Position numbers and translations under genes: made by a program. This document shows positions 19,135 to 28,168 of a DNA stretch of 45,855 nucleotides, in pieces. The DNA is from Bacillota bacterium (GTDB taxonomy: Bacteria; Bacillota; Clostridia; Lachnospirales; Lachnospiraceae): positions 1 through 45,855 of the forward strand of contig JAEZKA010000097.1 in assembly GCA_023436225.1 (NCBI GenBank). The letters are read 5' to 3'. The notes beneath the pieces are model-generated. The model was given only the letters and a program-made list of their open reading frames with translations. It was not told the DNA's origin and searched no databases. Numbering within the stretch: position 1 is the first letter of the stretch; each line of letters begins with the position of its first letter.

Positions 19135-19491
19135 ATGCCAGAGAATGCTTCTACAACCAATTACATTGTGATTAATATCCGTAACCATACCTTAACCTTG
19201 TACAGAAATGGTGCTATCTATAAAGTATATCCCGTAGCAGTTGGAAAGGCATCAACACCAACTCCAAAGGGGATTTTTTATATTAAAAATAAGGCTCTTA
19301 ATCCGGGAGGACCCTTTGGTGCAAGATGGATGGGACTGTCAGCTACCGGCGGCAGTTATGGAATACATGGGACGAATAATCCAAGCTCGATCGGTAAAGA
19401 TATTTCTAACGGCTGTGTCCGCATGCATAATAGGGATGTGATTGAATTATTTCCATTAGTTCCAGTAGGAACTATGGTAAAAATCATCTAA
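19135..19491 (+). CDS. Minimal L,D-transpeptidase (YkuD domain)
   Basis: A protein of about 118 residues consisting almost only of a YkuD catalytic domain. The active-site signature is complete: HGTNNPSSIGKDISNGCVRM contains the conserved His and the nucleophile Cys (S-x-G-C-x-R). YkuD enzymes make 3-3 peptidoglycan cross-links or attach proteins to the wall. No signal peptide, transmembrane segment or LysM module is present, which is odd for an enzyme whose substrate is outside the cell. The start is uncertain: ATG 19117 lacks a ribosome site, while ATG 19135 has GAAGGT 10 bp upstream. No export signal is found in any frame immediately upstream. Confidence 0.8.
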   Translation: MPENASTTNYIVINIRNHTLTLYRNGAIYKVYPVAVGKASTPTPKGIFYIKNKALNPGGPFGARWMGLSATGGSYGIHGTNNPSSIGKDISNGCVRMHNRDVIELFPLVPVGTMVKII

Positions 19492-19670
19492 TCCATATCT
19501 CTGCCTAACGGCTGTGATAATTCCACATAATAGAAAATGTTCAAAAAAGATTGAAATTTGAAATAAATACAAGATAAACAGAACCCCCTATCAATTAATA
19601 GGAATAAAATGAATAGGAAAACTTATAATAATTTATATATTTGATTATTTGTAAAATACGGAGGCTAACA

Positions 19671-20195
19671 ATGAAGGGCTTAATTCATATCTATGAAGGA
19701 AATGGAAAGGGTAAGACAACAGCGGCAATCGGACTTAGTATTCGATGTGCGGGAAGCGGTGGTAAGGTTCTCTTTACCCAATTCTTAAAAAATGGAAGCT
19801 CCAGCGAGGCCAATATACTGAGAGAACTTGAGAACATAGAATATCGGGTGGTTACAGAAAGCTTCGGATTCGTCTTTCAAATGTCCACGGAGACGAAGCT
19901 TCGTGCGAAGGAAGCCTACAATGGATTATTAATCTCCAGCATCAAGGAAGTAACGCTTCATAATTATCGGATGCTGGTTCTGGATGAAATCATTGATGCC
20001 TATCATGAGGAAGTAATTGACCGTCAGCTGCTACTCGATTTTCTGAGAAAGAAACCGGAGCAGCTGGAGATCATCATGACAGGGAGAAACACGGATGCTC
20101 TCCTAAGGGAGCAAGCTCATTATATATCTGATATAAAGAAGGTGAAACACCCTTATGAAAGTGGTACACCGGCCCGTACCGGAATAGAATTTTGA
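19671..20195 (+). CDS. Cob(I)yrinic acid a,c-diamide adenosyltransferase (CobA/BtuR type)
   Basis: A 174-residue P-loop protein that transfers the adenosyl group of ATP to cobalt of corrinoids, giving adenosylcobalamin. The P-loop GNGKGKTTAAIG is at about residues 9-20. The family LDEI motif (VLDEIIDAY) and the C-terminal motif KHPYESGTPARTGIEF match the CobA/CobO/BtuR family closely. ATG 19671 is preceded by GGAGG; the upstream in-frame ATG at 19641 has no ribosome site. It is solitary here, with no cob operon nearby, so a corrinoid-salvage or housekeeping role is likely. Its stop lies only 6 bp from the stop of the convergent splB-like gene. Confidence 0.85.
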   Translation: MKGLIHIYEGNGKGKTTAAIGLSIRCAGSGGKVLFTQFLKNGSSSEANILRELENIEYRVVTESFGFVFQMSTETKLRAKEAYNGLLISSIKEVTLHNYRMLVLDEIIDAYHEEVIDRQLLLDFLRKKPEQLEIIMTGRNTDALLREQAHYISDIKKVKHPYESGTPARTGIEF

Positions 20196-20201
20196 AGTGT
20201 T

Positions 20202-21230
20202 TTATATAATATATTTAATGTCAATCATACGATCACGGAAGATGTCCTCCAAATCCTTACGAAAGAATTCTGCCATTTCATCTAAGCTTTCTTTTGTATA
20301 TACATATTTTCCATAACCGAATTGTCCGTATTTATAGCTGCGTTCCTCATTGCTCATCGGTAGCTGATTCTCAGGAAATATCTCTGAGATTATATTTTTC
20401 GCCTGAGTAGTATAGCGATGAGAGATTACTTCAAAGGTTAATGGATGGACAAGCTTATCGGGAAGGTTTGTATGCAGATCAAGCAATAACTGGTGATAAT
20501 CATCCTTCCAATGCTCGTAGAGGAAGATCGGTGCAATCAGAAAACCGGTCGGGTAATCACTTGCCATCACCTTATGTGCGGCAGCGATTCTTTTAGCTAA
20601 CGAGGGAGTACGGTTCTCATAGTTTTTGATTACAGGATCCGTATTCAGGGTAAAGCGTATTTCGGTATGTCCACGATGGTCAAGCTCTAGTAAGGTGTCA
20701 ATATCCGTGTACTTTGTAACGAAGCGAAACCTTCCATACTCTGACCGACTGAAATGTTCAATCGCTGATTTTAAGAGGTTGGAATAGGGTTCCACGGGTA
20801 CCGGATCTGAGGTTGCAGAGCCTTCAAAGATAGTGATCTCTGAAGACCTTTGTCGGATTAAGGTATCCGCCTGAGAGAGGATATCGTCGACATTGACATT
20901 GATCCTCATATATGGCTTATCCCCCATATGGGTATTCAGATAGCAATATTGGCATTGTCCAATACAGCCGGAGAGCAATGGAAGCTGATAATGGGCAGAG
21001 GGCTTGCAGGTCTGAAAGGAAGCCCCTTTTTTGATACCAACAACCAGTGTATTTTTTCCCTCCTGATAGAGCTGTGGCAGAGTTTCCCCGGGTATATTTT
21101 CTCTGATTTTATTTCCGCGAAGCTCTATGATTTCAATTTCCTTATTTGTAATAAAGGATTGATAGATGTGTTTACCGATAGGATAGTTCAGTGCGTTCTT
21201 TTCAAATAATATTCGTTTCGGAGTGAACAT
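20202..21230 (-). CDS. Spore photoproduct lyase-family radical SAM protein, catalytic Cys apparently replaced
   Basis: A protein of about 342 residues. The radical SAM cluster motif CIGQCQYC (C-x3-C-x2-C) is followed directly by Tyr, giving the Y-C-Y pattern of spore photoproduct lyase (SplB). SplB repairs the UV-induced thymine dimer of spores during germination. The stretch FEGSATSD, 43 residues after the last cluster Cys, corresponds by spacing to the SplB segment that carries the H-atom-donor Cys (Cys141 in B. subtilis numbering, from family knowledge). Here that position is Ala. The preferred start (complement of 21228-21230) has a GAGGG-type ribosome site; an in-frame ATG at 21251 is possible. 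It may be a diverged SPL-like paralogue. Confidence 0.78.
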   Translation of the reverse strand: MFTPKRILFEKNALNYPIGKHIYQSFITNKEIEIIELRGNKIRENIPGETLPQLYQEGKNTLVVGIKKGASFQTCKPSAHYQLPLLSGCIGQCQYCYLNTHMGDKPYMRINVNVDDILSQADTLIRQRSSEITIFEGSATSDPVPVEPYSNLLKSAIEHFSRSEYGRFRFVTKYTDIDTLLELDHRGHTEIRFTLNTDPVIKNYENRTPSLAKRIAAAHKVMASDYPTGFLIAPIFLYEHWKDDYHQLLLDLHTNLPDKLVHPLTFEVISHRYTTQAKNIISEIFPENQLPMSNEERSYKYGQFGYGKYVYTKESLDEMAEFFRKDLEDIFRDRMIDIKYII

Positions 21231-21410
21231 GGGATTACCCTCACTTATCATTCAAGCTAATAGATCAATCCTATTATTTGCATTATAAGAGTAAGTATTC
21301 ATAGAAAGAAGAAGGTAGCGATTGATATCCTATTCATAGAATGTTAATATAGAATAGTAATGAATGATAGCCAGTATACCAGCATAGAATAATCAGAATA
21401 GAGGGAATGG

Positions 21411-22739
21411 ATGCATACAAAGGGATGGTTTATATTAGTATTAGCCTTAGTGATTTCGATGCTCATCGGCTGCTGTGAGGCTGGTAATCGAGAAGAAAAG
21501 TCGAATAAAGATTTGACGATGTACGTCGCAACGGATGTTCATTATCTGGCGAGGGAGCTGAATGATCAGGGCGAAGCCTTTCAGAAATATAGTAAGGGTA
21601 GTGACGGTAAGTTACTTCACTATATTACAGATATTGTAGATGCATTTGCACAGGAAGTTACAAAGAAGAAACCGGATGTTCTGATTATCAGTGGTGACCT
21701 GACGAACAATGGGGAGAAGGAAAGTCATAGAGAACTGGCTGAGAAGCTAAGTGAGATTGAGAAGTCAGCAGGTACACAAATCTATGTTATCCCCGGCAAT
21801 CATGACATACAAAATCCATGGGCAAGGGGATTTCAGGGCTCAGAGCAATACGTTACGGATACTATTTCTGCAGAGGAGTTCTCGACGCTTTATTCTGAGT
21901 TTGGTTATGAAGAAGGGATTAGGAAGGATGAAGCCTCCCTCAGCTATCTGGCTGCACCCTCCGAGAATTTGTATCTTTTAATGCTGGACACCAATATTTA
22001 TGAGTTTAATGAAATGTTAGGATCCCCTATGACGAATGGACAATTAAAGCCTGAGACTCTGGAATGGATCAGAGAATGCAGTAAGCTAGCGAAGGAAAAG
22101 AATGCGCAGCTGCTTACTGTAATGCATCATAATCTCTATCACCATAGTAAGCTCTTGAATGCGGGCTTTACCATTGATAAGAGTGACGAAGTTCTTAAGG
22201 TATTTGAAGAATGTGACATGAGGTTAGTACTCAGTGGACATATTCACATCCAGGATATAAAAGTAGGAAGCAGTGTTAAACCAATCTATGATATTGTTAC
22301 AAGTGCTCTTGGGGTTAACCCGGTCCAATATGGAGTAATCGAATATTCTTCGAAGGGCTATCAATATGCTACGGAACGGGTGGATGTTGAGAGCTGGGCG
22401 AAGAAGCAAGGGATAAAGGACGTGAACTTGTTAAGCTTTCGAGATTATGCGGAGCGCTTTTTTGCGAAATCATCTTATGATAAGGTATATACCTATCTTG
22501 CAGAGAGCGGTATTTATTCCGAGGAGGAGATTCTGATGATGACGGAGACCATGAGTCTGTTAAATCTCAATTACTTCGCCGGAACAACGGCTGATATCAA
22601 GGATGAAGTAATGAAATCAAGGGGTTATCAGCTCTGGAAGGAAGCAGACGAAGGAACCTTTCATAAGAAATATATCATTAGTATGGCAGAGGACAGCAGT
22701 AAGGGCTATAACGAGATATTTATTCCGATCACAGATTAA
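21411..22739 (+). CDS. Calcineurin-like metallophosphoesterase lipoprotein
   Basis: A 442-residue protein with a type II signal peptide: hydrophobic GWFILVLALVISMLI ending in lipobox LIGC, so the mature protein should be lipid-anchored outside. A calcineurin-like phosphoesterase fold follows with a nearly complete metal-site set: D-x-H in ATDVHYL, GDLTNNG, GNHD, a MHHN motif and SGHIHIQD. It is likely a phosphodiesterase or phosphomonoesterase on nucleotides, phospholipids or wall phosphates; the substrate is unknown. The C-terminal 130 residues are helical, without a recognised domain. The start has GAGGGAA 5-6 bp upstream. Confidence 0.85.
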   Translation: MHTKGWFILVLALVISMLIGCCEAGNREEKSNKDLTMYVATDVHYLARELNDQGEAFQKYSKGSDGKLLHYITDIVDAFAQEVTKKKPDVLIISGDLTNNGEKESHRELAEKLSEIEKSAGTQIYVIPGNHDIQNPWARGFQGSEQYVTDTISAEEFSTLYSEFGYEEGIRKDEASLSYLAAPSENLYLLMLDTNIYEFNEMLGSPMTNGQLKPETLEWIRECSKLAKEKNAQLLTVMHHNLYHHSKLLNAGFTIDKSDEVLKVFEECDMRLVLSGHIHIQDIKVGSSVKPIYDIVTSALGVNPVQYGVIEYSSKGYQYATERVDVESWAKKQGIKDVNLLSFRDYAERFFAKSSYDKVYTYLAESGIYSEEEILMMTETMSLLNLNYFAGTTADIKDEVMKSRGYQLWKEADEGTFHKKYIISMAEDSSKGYNEIFIPITD

Positions 22740-22913
22740 CAAAAGGTCTGGAATTACAGTAACTTCTTGGATGTGTATCAAAGCGGAAGGCTAGGACTAT
22801 CGTTTCACTCGTGGATTAGGATACCAGAGACGAATTGTTTGGAGGACATGAAGGTATCCCATCAGGTATAGGGATGAGATAAATCTAGCACGGAAGCTAG
22901 AAGGAGAATGAAA

Positions 22914-23516
22914 ATGAGAAAAGAAATGTCTTATTTTACAATAGAGCACTCCTACGGTGGGAATCAGAGCTGGTTCCGGGACCCGATGATGAAACTTGGC
23001 GGCTGTGGAGCCGCAACTGCTTGTGACAGCTGTATTTGTCTGGGATTATATAAGGAGAGAGCATCCCTATATCCCTATGATCTTCACCGATTATCCAAGG
23101 AAGATTATATTCGATTTGCGATGAAGATGAAGCCCTATCTGCGGCCAAGAATGCAAGGAATTAATACCCTGGAGCTGTTTATCGACGGCTTCCATCAGTA
23201 TTTATCAGAACTGAGGGAAGGAAGTATCCAGCTTGAAGCATTCTCCATTGAACATACACTGGACAGGGCAAAGGAGATAATCCGGCAGCAAATCGATCAG
23301 AAGCTTCCTATTCCATACCTGCTTCTGAGGCATAAAAGCTATTCTATGAAAGACCTAGTCTGGCACTGGTTTCTGGTGATTGGCTACGAAGAATTTGAAG
23401 ATGAATTCCATATTAAGATAGCTACCTATGGTAATTATCGTTGGTTATCTCTGAAGGAGCTGTGGAACACCGGTTACTCGGAGAAAGGCGGAATGGTACT
23501 TATTGGAGCTGAATGA
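22914..23516 (+). CDS. C39-like (papain-fold) cysteine peptidase family protein
   Basis: A 200-residue protein with no signal peptide. The motif LGGCGAATACDSC near residue 25 resembles the N-x-x-C-G-P/A-T-A-x-x nucleophile motif of C39/C39-like peptidases. WHWFLVIGYEE (about residue 145) resembles the catalytic His strand, and ATYGNYRWLSLKELW (about 165-185) resembles the closing D/N-x-x-x-G-x-x-x-W-x-S-x-x-E-F motif. Cleavage of a peptide is plausible but the assignment is by pattern, not firm. ATG 22914 is favoured, with AGGAG 7 bp upstream. A small TCTAGC/GCTAGA hairpin lies just before the ribosome site (22884-22901). Confidence 0.5.
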   Translation: MRKEMSYFTIEHSYGGNQSWFRDPMMKLGGCGAATACDSCICLGLYKERASLYPYDLHRLSKEDYIRFAMKMKPYLRPRMQGINTLELFIDGFHQYLSELREGSIQLEAFSIEHTLDRAKEIIRQQIDQKLPIPYLLLRHKSYSMKDLVWHWFLVIGYEEFEDEFHIKIATYGNYRWLSLKELWNTGYSEKGGMVLIGAE

Positions 23517-23674
23517 CATTGGACTCTATGTGGATTGGTTCGGTTATCGAAGACTGGATTTGTAATAGTTATGTGTTGACAGAAAACGCAATATCGTCAA
23601 TAATAAGAGACGGAAAGTGATCAATTGAAGTCAATTAGCTTCATGAATTACATACAATAGAAAAGGTGATTAAT

Positions 23675-24838
23675 ATGTCGGATAGAAACGATCAAGAATT
23701 ATTAAAGCAACAGATTATTGATATTATGAGGGAAGATCAAGAAGAGAAGGAACCGCTCCCTGAGAGAAGGTATGAGAGCCCCCCGGTACCAATTAAACCT
23801 CCTAAGAGGAAGAAAAAAAAGCATACTGCTTTGAAAGCAATTGGGATTACATTACTGACACTGTTCATACTCATAGGCTTAATTCTTTTAACCCCACCGG
23901 GACGAAGTGTGATCTATAAAGTTACAAGCGGCTTTATGTATAACAATATGAATAATGAAGAGGCAATCAAAGAATATCAGGAGGCCGGAGGCATCGGACA
24001 TGCGGAAGGAGCAAGGCATGAGGATTATGTAACGAATTATCTGATCTTCGGTATCGAGGAATTCGGTGGAGCAAGAAATACCGATTCTATGATGATTGCT
24101 ACGATTAACACGAAGGATAAAACTTTGAAGCTGACCTCGCTTCTACGTGACAGTTATGTTGAAATTCCGGGCTATAAAGCCAATAAATTAAATTCTGCTT
24201 ATGCTAAGGGCGGTGCCAGATTACTGGTGGATACCGTTGAACTTAATTATAAGGTTCAAATCGACGGCTATGTATCGGTTGACTTTAAATCCTTTGAGAA
24301 AATTGTGGATCTGGTCGGTGGTGTTGATATTGAACTTGGTAAGGAAGAAGCAAAATATCTGAACAGTACAAATTACATATCAAAGAAGAAGAATCGTAAC
24401 GTAAAAGCGGGTGAAAATCATCTGAATGGCAATCAGGTTATGGGCTATGTACGTGTTCGTAAGGTAAAGACCTTGGGAGGAGCCAATAACGATTATGGCC
24501 GTATCGTTCGTCAACAGAGAGCGTTAGAGGCTATTTTTAAGAGCTATTTATCACCGAAGAATATGGTTAACCTGCTTCCGATTACGAAGAAGAGTCTTAG
24601 TTATGTAACAACGAATATGACCCAAGACCAGCTGGAGCAAGCTATGAAAAATGTAATTGAGAACAGAATGACTAAACTGGAAACGTTCCGTATTCCAGTT
24701 GACGGAGCCTTTGATGCTCCAAAGCGATACAATGGCATCACATATCCGATTGTACTGGATTGGGATACTAATCGGATGGAATTATATCAGTTCATTTATC
24801 ATGATACGAAAGAAGAAGCAATGGCAGCCTTGAAGTAA
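23675..24838 (+). CDS. LytR-CpsA-Psr (LCP) family wall-polymer ligase
   Basis: A 387-residue membrane protein with a charged cytoplasmic N-terminus rich in Glu/Pro/Lys, one transmembrane helix (about residues 50-75, GITLLTLFILIGLILLT) and an extracytoplasmic LCP domain (about 120-385). Family features seen are NTDSMMIATI, the Arg motif SLLRDSYVEIPG, KLNSAYAKGG, LVGGVDIEL, and the G-R-I-V-R-Q-Q helix. LCP proteins attach teichoic acids, capsule or other glycopolymers to peptidoglycan. The ATG at 23675 follows AAAAGGTGATT; an upstream in-frame GTG (23666) overlaps this site. Two hairpin terminators follow. Confidence 0.88.
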   Translation: MSDRNDQELLKQQIIDIMREDQEEKEPLPERRYESPPVPIKPPKRKKKKHTALKAIGITLLTLFILIGLILLTPPGRSVIYKVTSGFMYNNMNNEEAIKEYQEAGGIGHAEGARHEDYVTNYLIFGIEEFGGARNTDSMMIATINTKDKTLKLTSLLRDSYVEIPGYKANKLNSAYAKGGARLLVDTVELNYKVQIDGYVSVDFKSFEKIVDLVGGVDIELGKEEAKYLNSTNYISKKKNRNVKAGENHLNGNQVMGYVRVRKVKTLGGANNDYGRIVRQQRALEAIFKSYLSPKNMVNLLPITKKSLSYVTTNMTQDQLEQAMKNVIENRMTKLETFRIPVDGAFDAPKRYNGITYPIVLDWDTNRMELYQFIYHDTKEEAMAALK

Positions 24839-24875
24839 ATAGAGGTTTACTACCGGTAATTGCAATCGAATAAGA

Positions 24876-24911
24876 AAATAATAAAAAGCACGTTTCGTGG
24901 ACTTTTTATTA
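24876..24911 (+). terminator. Intrinsic terminator after LCP gene
   Basis: AATAATAAAAAG pairs with CTTTTTATTAT, enclosing CACG/CGTG around a small loop. The T-run is part of the right arm. This fits a bidirectional-type terminator. Confidence 0.75.
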
Positions 24912-24927
24912 TCATCAATTTAACGTA

Positions 24928-24950
24928 GGGGCGACTTAACATCGCCCCTT
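24928..24950 (+). terminator. Second GC-rich hairpin after LCP gene
   Basis: GGGGCGA (24928-24934) pairs perfectly with TCGCCCC (24942-24948) across a 7 nt loop and is followed by TT. It lies about 20 bp after the first terminator and probably acts as a back-up terminator. Confidence 0.55.
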
Positions 24951-25296
24951 TGCTGTGCTCGTAATCAAATTGAGCATAAGCAAGACTGCTTCCAGCTATA
25001 AGTTATTATAGCAATCGAAGTAGTTGGTAAAGCCTGCTTCTTTGATTGATTTATCTTTTGAAAATTCTGCGGAAGAAGCAAACAATCGCACAGAATATAT
25101 TTCTTAAGAATTTAAAAATGGAATAGAAGATATTTCTGATAAAATTTATAATAGCTCTTAATATGCGAAGCACAATTATCACCTCCTAATCCAGTATATT
25201 AAGAAAATGAAATAAAGTGTCAATTAAAGTCTGAAAATGACGGATATAGCAAATAATGGTTACAATCACTAGATAAGGTATTGGTAATAAATTAAT

Positions 25297-25346
25297 TTAC
25301 TATATTTTGTATGGAAAATGAAAAAATGGTACAAAGTACATTGCAT
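25297..25346 (+). promoter_or_regulatory. Candidate NrdR boxes upstream of nrdDG
   Basis: 25297-25312 (TTACTATATTTTGTAT) matches the NrdR consensus ACACTATATATTGTGT at 12 of 16 positions. A weaker second match (ACAAAGTACATTGCAT, 10 of 16) lies at 25331-25346 and overlaps the promoter -35. The 34 bp spacing differs from the usual 31-32 bp, so this is tentative. NrdR repression of nrdDG is common in Firmicutes. Confidence 0.3.
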
Positions 25347-25369
25347 TTTCCTCGTAGGTGCTATATAAT
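25341..25369 (+). promoter_or_regulatory. Promoter of the nrdDG operon
   Basis: TTGCAT (25341-25346) and TATAAT (25364-25369) with 17 bp spacing, about 36 bp before the nrdD ATG. Confidence 0.6.
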
Positions 25370-25404
25370 AAATTTCTCAATAATAGTACATAAGGAGATG
25401 TCGT

Positions 25405-27561
25405 ATGAAGACGATTAAACGAAACGGTGCAGAAGAAGCATTTGATATAAAAAAGATCATTGCGGCCGTAAAAAAGGCAAATGAATCCGGGGATAAGAAT
25501 TATCTGAATGAAGAACAGATTGTTGGTATTGCAGAGTATGTAGAGTACAAATGTGAAAAGCTAAACAGAGCTGTATCGGTGGAAGAGATTCAGGATATGG
25601 TAGAGGATCAGATTATGGCGACCGGAGCCTTTGACCTTGCAAAACGTTATGTCAAATATCGTTATCAGCGTTCTCTTATACGAAAAGCAAATACGACGGA
25701 CAATCGGATTCTATCCCTGATTGAAGGCAATAATGAGGATGTAAAGCAAGAGAATTCGAATAAAAACCCAACGATTAATAGCGTTCAGCGTGATTATATG
25801 GCAGGTGAGGTAAGTAAGGATATCACCCGCAGATTACTCCTTCCTGCCGATATTGTGGAAGCAGATCAGGAGGGTATCATCCATTTTCATGATACAGATT
25901 ACTTTGCACAGCATATGCATAACTGTGATCTGGTGAATCTGGAGGATATGCTGCAGAACGGTACGGTAATCAGTGAGACAAGAATTGAGAAGCCGCATAG
26001 CTTCTCCACCGCTTGTAATATTGCAACACAGATTATCGCACAGGTAGCAAGTAACCAATACGGCGGTCAGAGTATCAGTTTGGCACATCTGGCTCCCTTT
26101 GTAGAGATTTCCAGAAAAAAAATATATGCAGAGGTTCAGGAAGAAATTGAGATTCTTGGCTCTAATGTGACCGATGAACTCCTGGAGGAGATCGTAGAGA
26201 AGAGACTTCGTAGAGAGATTAATCGAGGTGTTCAGACCATTCAATATCAGGTAATAACCCTGATGACCACGAATGGACAAGCGCCTTTCTTAACTGTCTT
26301 CATGTATCTCAATGAGGCGAAGAACGAGACAGAGAAGAAGGATCTAGCGATGATCATCGAAGAGACCTTAAAGCAGAGATATAAGGGAGTCATGAACGAG
26401 GCTGGAATCTGGGTTACGCCGGCATTCCCGAAGCTGATCTATGTTCTGGAAGAGGATAATATCGCAGAAGACACTCCATATTATTATCTGACCGAGCTGG
26501 CTGCAAAATGCACCACGAAACGTCTGGTTCCGGACTATATCTCTGAGAAGAAGATGAAGGAGCTCAAGGAAGGGAATTGCTTCCCGGTTATGGGATGTCG
26601 TAGTGCTTTAAGTCCCTGGAAGGATGAAGAGGGCAATTATAAATTTTACGGACGCTTTAATCAAGGCGTTGTCTCCATCAATCTGGTGGATGTTGCGTTG
26701 TCCTCCGGAGGGGATATGGATAAGTTCTGGAAGATCTTCGATGAGAGACTTGCGCTGTGCTATAAAGGCCTGATGATAAGACATAAGCGTCTGAAGGGAA
26801 CCTATTCCGATGCCGCACCAATCCTATGGCAGCATGGTGCCCTGGCAAGGCTGAAGAAGGGGGAAACCATCGACAAATTGCTCTATGGAGGTTATTCCAC
26901 GATATCACTTGGCTATGCCGGCTTATACGAATGCACCAAATATATGACGGGCAAGTCCCATACCGATCCTGAGGCAACAACCTTTGCACTGGATGTTATG
27001 AAATATATGAATATAGCCTGTGAGAAATGGAAAGAAGAGACCAATATCGGCTTCGGTATCTATGGAACCCCGATAGAAAGTACTACATATAAGTTTGCAA
27101 AATGCTTACAGAAGCGTTTTGGCGTCGTAAAAGGAATTACAGATAAGAGCTATATCACTAACAGCTACCACGTTCATGTAACGGAAGAGATTGATGCCTT
27201 CACTAAGCTTAAGTTTGAAGCACAATTTCAGTCCCTCTCCACGGGTGGCGCGGTCAGCTATATCGAAGTTCCCAATATGCAGAATAATATTCCAGCTGTC
27301 CTTCAAATCATCCGTTTCATCTATGATAATATCATGTATGCTGAGCTGAACACGAAGAGTGACTGCTGCCAGGAATGCGGTTTTGACGGCGAGATCCAGA
27401 TCGTGTCCGATCATGGTAAGCTGGTATGGGAATGTCCGAAGTGCGGTAACCGAGATCAGGATAAACTGAATGTCGCTCGCAGAACCTGTGGCTATATCGG
27501 AACTCAATTCTGGAATCAAGGACGAACACAGGAAATTAAGGAAAGGGTGCTACACCTCTAA
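25405..27561 (+). CDS. nrdD: Anaerobic ribonucleoside-triphosphate reductase
   Basis: This 718-residue class III ribonucleotide reductase makes deoxynucleotides from NTPs under strictly anaerobic conditions, using formate and a glycyl radical. An ATP-cone domain (residues about 1-95) starts with KTIKRNGAEEAFDIKKI and precedes the ten-stranded barrel. Near the C-terminus a zinc site is formed by CCQEC and CPKC pairs, followed by the glycyl radical loop RRTCGYIGTQFWNQG, where the Gly of CGYIG is the radical site. The start has AAGGAG 8 bp upstream. Its stop codon overlaps the nrdG start (TAATG), so translation is coupled. Confidence 0.96.
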   Translation: MKTIKRNGAEEAFDIKKIIAAVKKANESGDKNYLNEEQIVGIAEYVEYKCEKLNRAVSVEEIQDMVEDQIMATGAFDLAKRYVKYRYQRSLIRKANTTDNRILSLIEGNNEDVKQENSNKNPTINSVQRDYMAGEVSKDITRRLLLPADIVEADQEGIIHFHDTDYFAQHMHNCDLVNLEDMLQNGTVISETRIEKPHSFSTACNIATQIIAQVASNQYGGQSISLAHLAPFVEISRKKIYAEVQEEIEILGSNVTDELLEEIVEKRLRREINRGVQTIQYQVITLMTTNGQAPFLTVFMYLNEAKNETEKKDLAMIIEETLKQRYKGVMNEAGIWVTPAFPKLIYVLEEDNIAEDTPYYYLTELAAKCTTKRLVPDYISEKKMKELKEGNCFPVMGCRSALSPWKDEEGNYKFYGRFNQGVVSINLVDVALSSGGDMDKFWKIFDERLALCYKGLMIRHKRLKGTYSDAAPILWQHGALARLKKGETIDKLLYGGYSTISLGYAGLYECTKYMTGKSHTDPEATTFALDVMKYMNIACEKWKEETNIGFGIYGTPIESTTYKFAKCLQKRFGVVKGITDKSYITNSYHVHVTEEIDAFTKLKFEAQFQSLSTGGAVSYIEVPNMQNNIPAVLQIIRFIYDNIMYAELNTKSDCCQECGFDGEIQIVSDHGKLVWECPKCGNRDQDKLNVARRTCGYIGTQFWNQGRTQEIKERVLHL

Positions 27562-28082
27562 TGAATTACGGAACAATTAAGAAGACGGACATATCGAATG
27601 GTACCGGTGTCAGAGTATCCCTCTTTGTCTCAGGCTGTACTCATCACTGTAAGGGCTGCTTCAATCCGGAGACCTGGAATTTTGGTTACGGAAGTCCTTA
27701 TACAAAGGAGACGGAGGAAGAGCTTCTAGAAGCCCTATCTAACAGTTATATTAATGGATTATCCCTCTTGGGGGGTGAACCCATGGAACCGGATAATCAA
27801 CGTGTGCTGTTAACGCTGGTGAAAAAAGCAAAAAGCTTATATCCCGAGAAGGATATCTGGTGCTACACCGGCTATGATTATGAGAATGACTTACTTTGTG
27901 ACAGCCGGGCACGATGTGAATGTACAGACGATTTGTTAAGTTACATTGATGTGTTGGTAGATGGTGAATTCGTCGAGGAGCGAAAGGACATCAGCCTGCA
28001 GTTTCGGGGAAGCTCGAATCAGAGGATTATAGATGTGAAGGCTTCCAGGAATACCGGTGAGGTGAAGTTCTGGAAGGGCTGA
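27561..28082 (+). CDS. nrdG: Anaerobic ribonucleotide reductase activase (radical SAM)
   Basis: This 173-residue radical SAM protein cleaves S-adenosylmethionine to put the glycyl radical on NrdD. The cluster motif CTHHCKGC (C-x3-C-x2-C) is at about residues 26-33, followed by FNPETW, the NrdG family signature, and GGEPM in the SAM-binding region. Length is as expected. The ATG overlaps the nrdD stop by one base, which fixes the start. No terminator follows directly; the next gene has its own promoter at 28086-28115. Confidence 0.95.
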   Translation: MNYGTIKKTDISNGTGVRVSLFVSGCTHHCKGCFNPETWNFGYGSPYTKETEEELLEALSNSYINGLSLLGGEPMEPDNQRVLLTLVKKAKSLYPEKDIWCYTGYDYENDLLCDSRARCECTDDLLSYIDVLVDGEFVEERKDISLQFRGSSNQRIIDVKASRNTGEVKFWKG

Positions 28083-28085
28083 TAA

Positions 28086-28115
28086 TTGACATTTATATGA
28101 AATAACTATTATAAT
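28086..28115 (+). promoter_or_regulatory. Promoter of the DUF134 gene
   Basis: TTGACA (28086-28091) and TATAAT (28110-28115) with 18 bp spacing, about 54 bp before ATG 28169. Confidence 0.7.
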
Positions 28116-28168
28116 AGTGAAAGGCATATATTATTTTGTTATATATTTAATAGGAAATGAGGTTTACC

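Larger units (their letters stand above)
24951..25404. other. Long leader region upstream of nrdD
   Basis: About 450 bp without a gene. Apart from the promoter and candidate NrdR boxes at its 3' end, the stretch 24951-25290 is AT-rich. I see no start plus ribosome site, strong hairpin or repeat in it. Confidence 0.4.
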
